DNA of 64,000 bases from Lineus longissimus (taxonomy: Eukaryota; Nemertea; Pilidiophora; Heteronemertea; Lineidae). This document shows, piece after piece, positions 57,430 to 64,000 of the stretch. How positions within the stretch are numbered: the stretch's first letter is position 1; the number at the start of each line of letters is the position of its first letter. The stretch covers positions 26,925,491 to 26,989,490 of the forward strand of contig NC_088310.1 of NCBI RefSeq assembly GCF_910592395.1, read 5' to 3'. A program made the translations under genes and the position numbers. The notes below the pieces were generated by a model. That model was not told the origin of the DNA, did no database searches, and saw only the letters and a program-made list of their open reading frames with translations.

Positions 57430-58190
57430 CGAATGTCTCCTCCTTCCAATAGCTTCCTCCACTCAGTGCCACGAGACATGGAGCCAAGATATGTCAGGAT
57501 CAATGACACATTCTTGCTGCAGCCTTCTCCACTGAACTACCGGTAAACATTACAGACTGGACACCCCAGGAACAATGTCACAGTCTTGCCATGACTTACT
57601 TCACGGGCCTAGACATTCTTGCCACAACATTCTGCATTAAACGCCAGGAAACATCCCAGACAATCTGGGAACATAGTCTCGGGACAATGTCACATTCTCA
57701 CCATGACTCACTTCACTGAATGTGTCAGGACACTTTGGAGCACAAGCCTGGATACTCCAAGGACAATGTCACAATCTTGCTTCAGCATTCTGCATCGAAT
57801 GCCAGGGAACATCTTAGACATTCTACGAACATTGTCTGGGGACAATGTCACATTCTTGCCTCAGCATTCTGCATCGAATGACAGGGAACATCTTTGACAT
57901 TCTAGAAACATTGTCTGGGGACAATGTCACATTATTGCCATAACTTACTTCACTGAATGTGTCAGGACACTTCGTTGGAGTACAGGCTTTGATATTCTAA
58001 GGACAATGTCACATCTCGCTACAGCATTCTGCTTGAATGCCAGGGAACATCCTAGACATTTTAGGGACAATGCCACATTTTTGCCCCAGCCTACTTCACT
58101 GATGCCAGGAAACTTGGAGCGAACATTGTTCAGGGACAATGTCACATCCTCTAAACTAAAAATCCTCCTCTCTGGAAACAGGAGAAGTTG
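57430..58190. repeat. Second minisatellite, about 80-bp units
   Basis: The word ggacaatgtcacatt recurs at about 80-bp spacing (for example near 57680, 57760, 57840, 57920 and 58000). Between occurrences are alternating blocks of gcattctgcatcgaatgccag and ttacttcactgaatgtgtc. It is unrelated in sequence to the 71-bp unit but directly adjoins it. Confidence 0.8.
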
Positions 58191-59203
58191 GGTGCACTAT
58201 TTTTGTCCGCCACCTTGATTTCATTGAAAAGGAGTCAGGAGGAATATACAGTGACCACAGACCATCAGAAAGGGAACACATAAATATTTGAACAAACTGA
58301 TTTATTGTTTAATACAAAATATCACTTCACTGGTATCACATGTACATTTCGTGTACAAAAAAGGAGCAGCATTAATCTATCTCAAATGAATTGGGTACTG
58401 AATCCCACAGTTAATACTTCAATTTGTTTTTGGATGATTCACTTTAACAGGTATTTACATACAAAACGTATTCAACAAGTTTTTTCAACAATTCTAGTAG
58501 CTTTTCAACGTAACACTTTTGACAGGAACAAGAACAACTCTTGCATAGTGTACTACAAGAACAATAAGATTTTGCATATTGGTCAATGATTGCCTTTGAA
58601 ACATGTTGTACCACAGCATATCATACCCAGTATCAAAAATATAATAGGCAAGCCTATCTACCAGTATTGCAAGTACTCAATACTTCTTGATCGTGCCAGC
58701 AATATGACCTAGAAATTGCCTTTTTTGTTAAAATCATACATATTTCACAATCAATAGAGTGCACAAATGACACTTAAACATGTATATCATGAACTTTATA
58801 CAAAGATGAACCTTTTCACAAAGCAGGAACAGAACCGTCAAATTGTTCATTATGAGCACCATTTAAACAACAGAGTAACAAAGTGAAGCCTTTATTGAAA
58901 GGCAAAACTGGATATGGCAAATATTTCTGTGGCAAATCAAATATAGGGGGGCCGAATATCTGCTTAAACAAAATGCAAGAAGGTGACACAACCGTCAGTC
59001 ATGACTGAGGTTATTTCAAAATAATCTGCATCACAGAGTCATAACAAAAGTTCACATTCCATAAGATATGACCACATCAATTCTTGAATACGGCCCCTAC
59101 ATTACAGCTGCTTGTACCATAGAGAGTTATTACCATTATCCCGAATGAATGAAGAATAGTCTTTTTTTACTTGTTGTTATGGATCAACCTCTGGAGTGTT
59201 CTA
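58191..59203 (-). other. Probable 3' UTR of the SLC46-like gene
   Basis: No coding exon is seen. Minus-strand AATAAA signals lie at 58891-58896 and 58301-58306, giving a 3' UTR of about 0.3 or 0.9 kb. The stretch is AT-rich. Confidence 0.5.
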
Positions 59204-62200
59204 CTAGATTGAATTCTTCCTGAACGTTTCTTCTGCTCCATTCTGTAATGCTAGTTGCATATCTTGTTCCTGAAGTTCTGCTGAATCTCGTGCACCATCC
59301 ATCATGTCTTCTAAGGACCTGTCTGCGTCTTCACGATCATCATCTGTAATGTTATGAGTTTTTATCAAAAAGTGGCAAGTGCCGTATAAATTTTCAGGAA
59401 GAGAAGCCACAGTCCGTTGCCAGTAATGAGCAAGGCAATACATGTAGGCCGAGGACCTTGATACCAATTACTTTCTTCTCATCAGGATTACAAAGGCAAA
59501 GCATGTGTAATGAATAGCCATTCATACACAGGTAGAATTTCAAGACTTACAGCACTGCAAATTATGTTACAGATCACTGCTAAAGAAAATGCACCATGCA
59601 TTCATGCATAGATGAAAGGATTGTGCACCTAAGCCTTGGCAAGATATTTACGAAATGCTATTGTGAATCTGCCTGGTCAGTTTCCGCACCTGTGTTGATA
59701 AATGTGGTGTAGGGCTGCTGGCGTTCGGCAAGCAGGTCAAATCTCACATAACTGAAAAGGGAAATGTGAGAATGTGATCAAAGAGTCAGGCACACAGGTA
59801 GTAAAATAATTCATATTAGGTAACTTTGTATGGTGCCATTTCTGATTATGAGAAATCGCTTGACAACTTCTTGTGGTTTTTTCACTCAACTGATAACCTG
59901 CACCCTAGCTAGAAACAAACTTACATGATGAGTGTCACACAGATGCACATGAGAGCTGCACCCTAGCAAGAAACAAACTTACATGATGAGTGTCACACAG
60001 ATGCACATGAGAGCTGCACCCTAGCAAGAAACAAACTTACATGATGAGTGTCACACAGATGCACATGAGAGCTGCAGACAGGATGAAGCAGAACCCCGGG
60101 AAGAAATTCAATGATGGTCCGTAGATCGAGTTGAAGATGAGACTAGCAAACAGTGTCGTCAGACTTTCGGCAGAGCCGACAAATGCAAATAGTTTTCCTG
60201 GAAGGCAAGAAATGACCATCATTATAATTACATACACTTGAAAAACTTCATAACTTGGAAACATTCTTATTTTTGTATCACTGCGATGTCTTAATTGATG
60301 AGAGATGCATTGATGGTGTGTGAATGAACCTTGAAGTCATAAGAAGACTTAATGAAGAAGTTTTCAGATGTAATTTCTCCAACAAATTCATTTTGGTTTA
60401 CCTTGTTCGCCTCTTTCGACAAAAGTTGACACAAGTGCTCTGCTACTAGCCGACTGGAATCCATGGAATATGCCAAGCACCGGAACTGCAATGTGGAGAG
60501 AGAGGAGTTGAAACACTAAGATGTTTCGGTGGTGACTGTCAAGAAGACAATGCCAGTGGCATATTTGGTTATCACATAAGGGAAGACAGTGCCAAGAGGA
60601 TAGCTGTTACAGTATCAGAGACTATACAAGGTTATTTGGTGTTCTTTATTTTGGTTTAAACTTCCACACTGTTTGTCTTGAGAAAGGCGACAGTCAGACA
60701 TAGGTCGGTTCTCCATGGAATGTTTACAGGCTGGCTCTGTATTTGCTATTCACCTAATGAACACAGGGCATGCAAGCATTTACTTTCCCCATCAAAGGCA
60801 ATAGCAGATTATTATAGGTTATTCTTACCCAAAAACACCATCCAAAGCTTGGTGCTGAATGCATAGAGAATTTGTGATGCTATCGTTGATACGATCCCCA
60901 TCAGGATGAGGGTCGTGTCATGGACGTGAAATACCATCTTCAGGATCGGAGCACCAACAATGAGGAGAACCGCTGTCAACCCCATCTGGAAACCCTGGTA
61001 GTAACCATAGATGGTTCTTGACCAGCTCAACGGGGAGCGCTTCACGTACAAGTAGGAGATATCCTTGATTCCTGCAGATGAGACGGGAAGAATAACATAA
61101 TCTGGATGACTGTTACAATGCTACTTTCAGGGCTGAACTTTATAATATTGGTTCACAAAGCACCTACAAGGTTTGGTCACTTTTAGGTACATGGATAACA
61201 ACTTACATGTACAATGCACAAACCTGTACAGAAACATCCTTCACTTTGAGATGCACTACTCAGGATAATAACGGTGCCAGAGTATTACCTACTCAGCACA
61301 CCTGGAGCATACAGAGGGGACTATTCTGCTTCTCAGAGAGTGTATGGACAACCATTATTTGCCTTCTCCACTACTCCAGTACAAAATGTACCAAACTATG
61401 ACCCATGCTTTACTTTTACTTACCAGAGAAACACAGGAATCCAATAAACAATGATGTCATCACGAGCCACATGTTTCTCCGAGAATTATCTTCGCGTCTC
61501 TTCACCACACACTTGATGTATTGTCTCACATGTTCCAAATTAAACAAGTAGCTACAGCAACTGCTATCTCCACGTGAAACGGCAGTCTCAGTCTGAATAT
61601 CCTTCACCCAAATGAGCGTATACAAAATCACTAGAACATGAATGATCAAAATTACTCCAAACACCACTGGGAATCCATAATTGTCCAACAGTACCCCACT
61701 CATGAAAAGTCCAGCTGTTCCGCCCAAAAATGACATCGATTCGACAATAGAAACTCGATACGTTCTTGTACGTGTTCCTGTGAGTGTCGTGACGTAGCTA
61801 AAGACAGTCAGGATGCATGTGACAAAACCGCCAAATAAGCCACTCAGCACGGAACTAAGCAGGACTAGTCCGATTGGCAGCTCAATGTATAACGATGATA
61901 TGATATAGTTCACTGCTCCAAGTATGGCACCTATGGAGGGCAAGATTATTGGTATTTTATGGCTAAATTTATCGCTCCATGAGCCGATGAATGTTGCAGT
62001 CACAATTGATGGAAGAGTCAAACAAACTGTCGAGTACAGCATATAGGATGATGTTGTGGACTGGACAATATCCTCTTGTGTAGTGTGGTTTCCATCATTG
62101 ATGTGGTCACAGAGCCCACTGTTGTTATATTTTGCCAAACAGACTTTCTGGAAGAGTAGGCCCTGTAACGTGGGGAAGGAGAGCCAAGTCGCCAACATGT

Positions 62201-62261
62201 AGAGGAAGAGTACAGGCTCCACGGTCACGACAGACCGCATTTTATCCAATGATGGCATCAT
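59204..62261 (-). CDS. SLC46-family major facilitator transporter
   Basis: Six coding exons: 61424-62261, 60829-61071, 60402-60485, 60041-60197, 59690-59751 and 59204-59343, all GT-AG with matching phases, giving 507 aa. The start is MMPSLDKM; the family opening VEPVLFLYMLATWLSFPTLQGLLFQKVC follows as the first membrane segment. A luminal loop has possible N-glycosylation sites (NNSG, GNHT), and SWSDKFSHKIPI is the MFS loop motif between TM2 and TM3. About 12 membrane segments are expected. The last exon adds an acidic cytosolic tail (DDDREDADRSLEDMM). Relatives carry folate (SLC46A1) or act in lysosomes; the substrate here is unknown. A donor and acceptor pair (63109 and 62310 on the minus strand) suggests a noncoding first exon. 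Exon 4 ends inside a triplicated segment. Confidence 0.88.
59898..60076. repeat. 58-bp tandem triplication of an exon end and splice donor
   Basis: Three units in 58-bp register, near-identical, each contain the last 36 nt of transporter exon 4, its donor AT|gtaagt and the following intron bases. Donors lie at 60041, 59983 and 59925 (last exon base on the minus strand). Only the first donor gives an open frame; using a later one meets TAA immediately after ...LIM. Confidence 0.92.
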
Positions 62262-63745
62262 TCAGGACTTCCTTTTTCCCTGTTTGATTACCAGTTTAAC
62301 AAGTTTGGCTCTGAAAGATATGAATTGAATAATATTGTCAAAGGTGCAAAAGTCTACCACAGCACACCTAAATAGCGGATTTAAAACTGTTCTCTAATTT
62401 TTTAAGCCCCTTCGATTGTGATAACGACAACGTACAATCACTGGCACTGCCAAGACCGTAGGCGTAAACGTCACGATAACTATGATGACGTCTCAATCAG
62501 AGAAGAAGTCTTTAGAAGTTCCATGCCTGCCATTCCCTCCCCCAGGTCATCACTGAATCAGTCCCGGTTTGATTATGGAGAAAATAAGAGGGATTTTCCA
62601 TTAGAGCAAAAGTGGTAGTGAGGCCTGGCACTGACCTCAAATCAACTATGGCAAACGAAGGGGGAATTCAAGCTATTCGAAACTTAATGATTTTTCTGTT
62701 GCACCCTGTACTATATATACCAGCCTGTAACATAACAATGTGTACATCATGACATAGTCAGTGCATGTCTGTATGTATGTTTCTGTTATCATAGAAGCAG
62801 TTCAAAATATATTTTGAGTTATCTACCTATAGTATTGCCTTCCATAAACACAATGATAAAATCGAATGTTGCAAATGTGGCTCACACGATCAATATGTGC
62901 CAGTGGAAAACGGCTCAGAACTAGTAATCAAAATTGGGTCATTTTTCAGTGACCTTGACATCAATTAATTTCAGGCGGCGAAGTTACTGATGCTATAAAA
63001 AACGGCGATCTGGTTTTCCCAATTTTTTTAGATAACTGTTTTATTGTGAATACCACAAAACTTCTTTAACCATCCAGTGCATCATTTAGACGAAATTAAG
63101 CTGAAACTTACCAGCAGGAGTCTATTTTGTTAGAATCTAGTAAAGTGAATCACTGAACTCCTCCGCCTGACAATCAGCAGGCGCCGGTTATACTAATTCC
63201 CGACCTACCCCGACCTTTACCGACTTGCGGAAAATGCTGCCAAGTGTTTTTATCATCAGCATATCTATATTTGTACTGTTTACATACAGCACGTCTGTTA
63301 ATTTCAAGACTTCTGAACGATGCTAAGTTGAGCAAATCTTGGGAATTTTGGGACTTATGTAAGATTAGTTTTCTCCACCAAACCCTAGACTGAAGAATTA
63401 ACACCTTGTGTTTAACCTGCTTTCATTTCGCAGTCAATTCATTAGTTACCAACATATGCCTTAGAGGGGGCGGAATGGCACTGTTTAGACAAGAAGCCTC
63501 TCCAACAGCCCCAAGAATATTGGATAGAACGGCACTGTACTGGGTCCCAGTAATAAATATTGCCATAAAGACATATGATATTGTTCTGGGACTTATGTAA
63601 GATTAGTTCTCTCCGCCAAACCCAAGACTGAAGGATTAAAATCTTGTGTTTATAGGCTAACAAATGCAAGCACTTCCAAGTGAACCCCCTACAAGAGAAG
63701 AGTGGCTCTTCTTCTCTCCGACTTTGACACCCTAGTGCGAACATA
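62262..63745. other. 5' side of the SLC46-like gene and intergenic region
   Basis: It contains the presumed 5' UTR intron (about 62311-63109) of the transporter and its promoter. Two copies of a 65-bp repeat lie at 63350-63414 and 63588-63652. No other coding exon is seen. Confidence 0.5.
63350..63652. repeat. Two copies of a 65-bp dispersed repeat
   Basis: The segments 63350-63414 and 63588-63652 share gggacttatgtaagattag, tctcc-ccaaaccc and cttgtgttta in order, at an offset of 238 bp, with under ten differences. Confidence 0.8.
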
Positions 63746-63939
63746 TCAATAGATCAGCCAGCGGTCCTTGGTGTCGCCGCGTGGGTTACGTCCAGTGAAA
63801 TTGTTTGCAAAGGTCAGGGAACCACGATCTGACATCCATAACCAGCGTATCCCCTTTTCATGCCAGTTATAGTCGGGTGCTACACCACAGTCGGGATAGT
63901 GGCCGCCAAATGAATGGTTGTTGAATTTAAAACTGTTAA
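63746..63939 (-). CDS. Terminal exon of an unrecognised gene, cut by the window edge
   Basis: The minus strand is open for about 64 codons between a likely acceptor (CAG at 63940-63942 or 63933-63935) and TGA at 63746-63748. It has no ATG of its own, as expected for a last exon. The peptide (FNNHSFGGHYPDCGVAP, then KGIRWLWMSDRG, ending DTKDRWLIY) is rich in Trp, Gly, Asn and Asp and has a possible N-glycosylation site (NNFT). That would fit an extracellular or luminal domain. I do not recognise the family. The remainder should lie to the right of the window. Confidence 0.45.
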
Positions 63940-64000
63940 CTGTTTACGTCAATTTACATATAATTAGACAAACCTTCATGAATTCAGTGGAGATTTCCAC

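Overview
This is a stretch of an animal nuclear genome. Genes are split by GT-AG introns, tRNA genes carry Pol III T-run terminators, and AATAAA poly(A) signals follow the coding regions. There are no bacterial operons, no CRISPR array and no rRNA. A sigma-class GST, a BTBD17/Tango10-like BTB protein and an SLC46-type transporter suggest an invertebrate bilaterian. A lophotrochozoan is my best guess, but the phylum cannot be fixed from this window alone.

Left part (1-28 kb): I see no protein gene I can support, apart from one doubtful 193-codon ORF (27443-28024, +). The landmark is a loose cluster of five identical 72-nt tRNA-Asp(GUC) genes at 10072 (-), 14396 (-), 15201 (+), 18528 (-) and 24121 (+). 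Two of them sit in a near-perfect 224-bp inverted repeat. A decayed tRNA-Asp copy lies at 16443. The rest is apparently noncoding sequence with short hairpins, a CAA microsatellite and small tandem repeats.

Middle part (28-47 kb): an intronless GH38 Golgi-type alpha-mannosidase (28355-31522, -) whose active-site nucleophile position is Asn; PRORSD1, a trans-editing prolyl-tRNA deacylase homologue (-, 2 exons); ZC2HC1C-like double C2HC zinc-finger protein (+, 4 coding exons, one GC-AG intron); sigma-class glutathione S-transferase (-, 5 exons); BTBD17/Tango10-like BTB-BACK protein (-, 2 coding exons).

Right part (47-64 kb): MCM5 replicative helicase subunit (+, 13 exons, 732 aa), sharing a 613-bp divergent promoter with the BTB gene and carrying a strong E2F site 34 bp before its ATG. 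Next comes a satellite block: 34 units in exact 71-bp register, with degenerate flanks, then a second repeat of about 80 bp. After it lie an SLC46-like transporter (-, 6 coding exons) with a triplicated splice donor, and the last exon of an unrecognised minus-strand gene cut by the right edge.

These are neighbouring housekeeping and accessory genes with no sign of one shared pathway. The points I find most unusual are the mannosidase that looks like a pseudoenzyme, the inverted tRNA-Asp pair ending exactly at the tRNA 3' end, the hairpins that carry poly(A) signals on both strands between convergent genes, and the exon-end triplication in the transporter.
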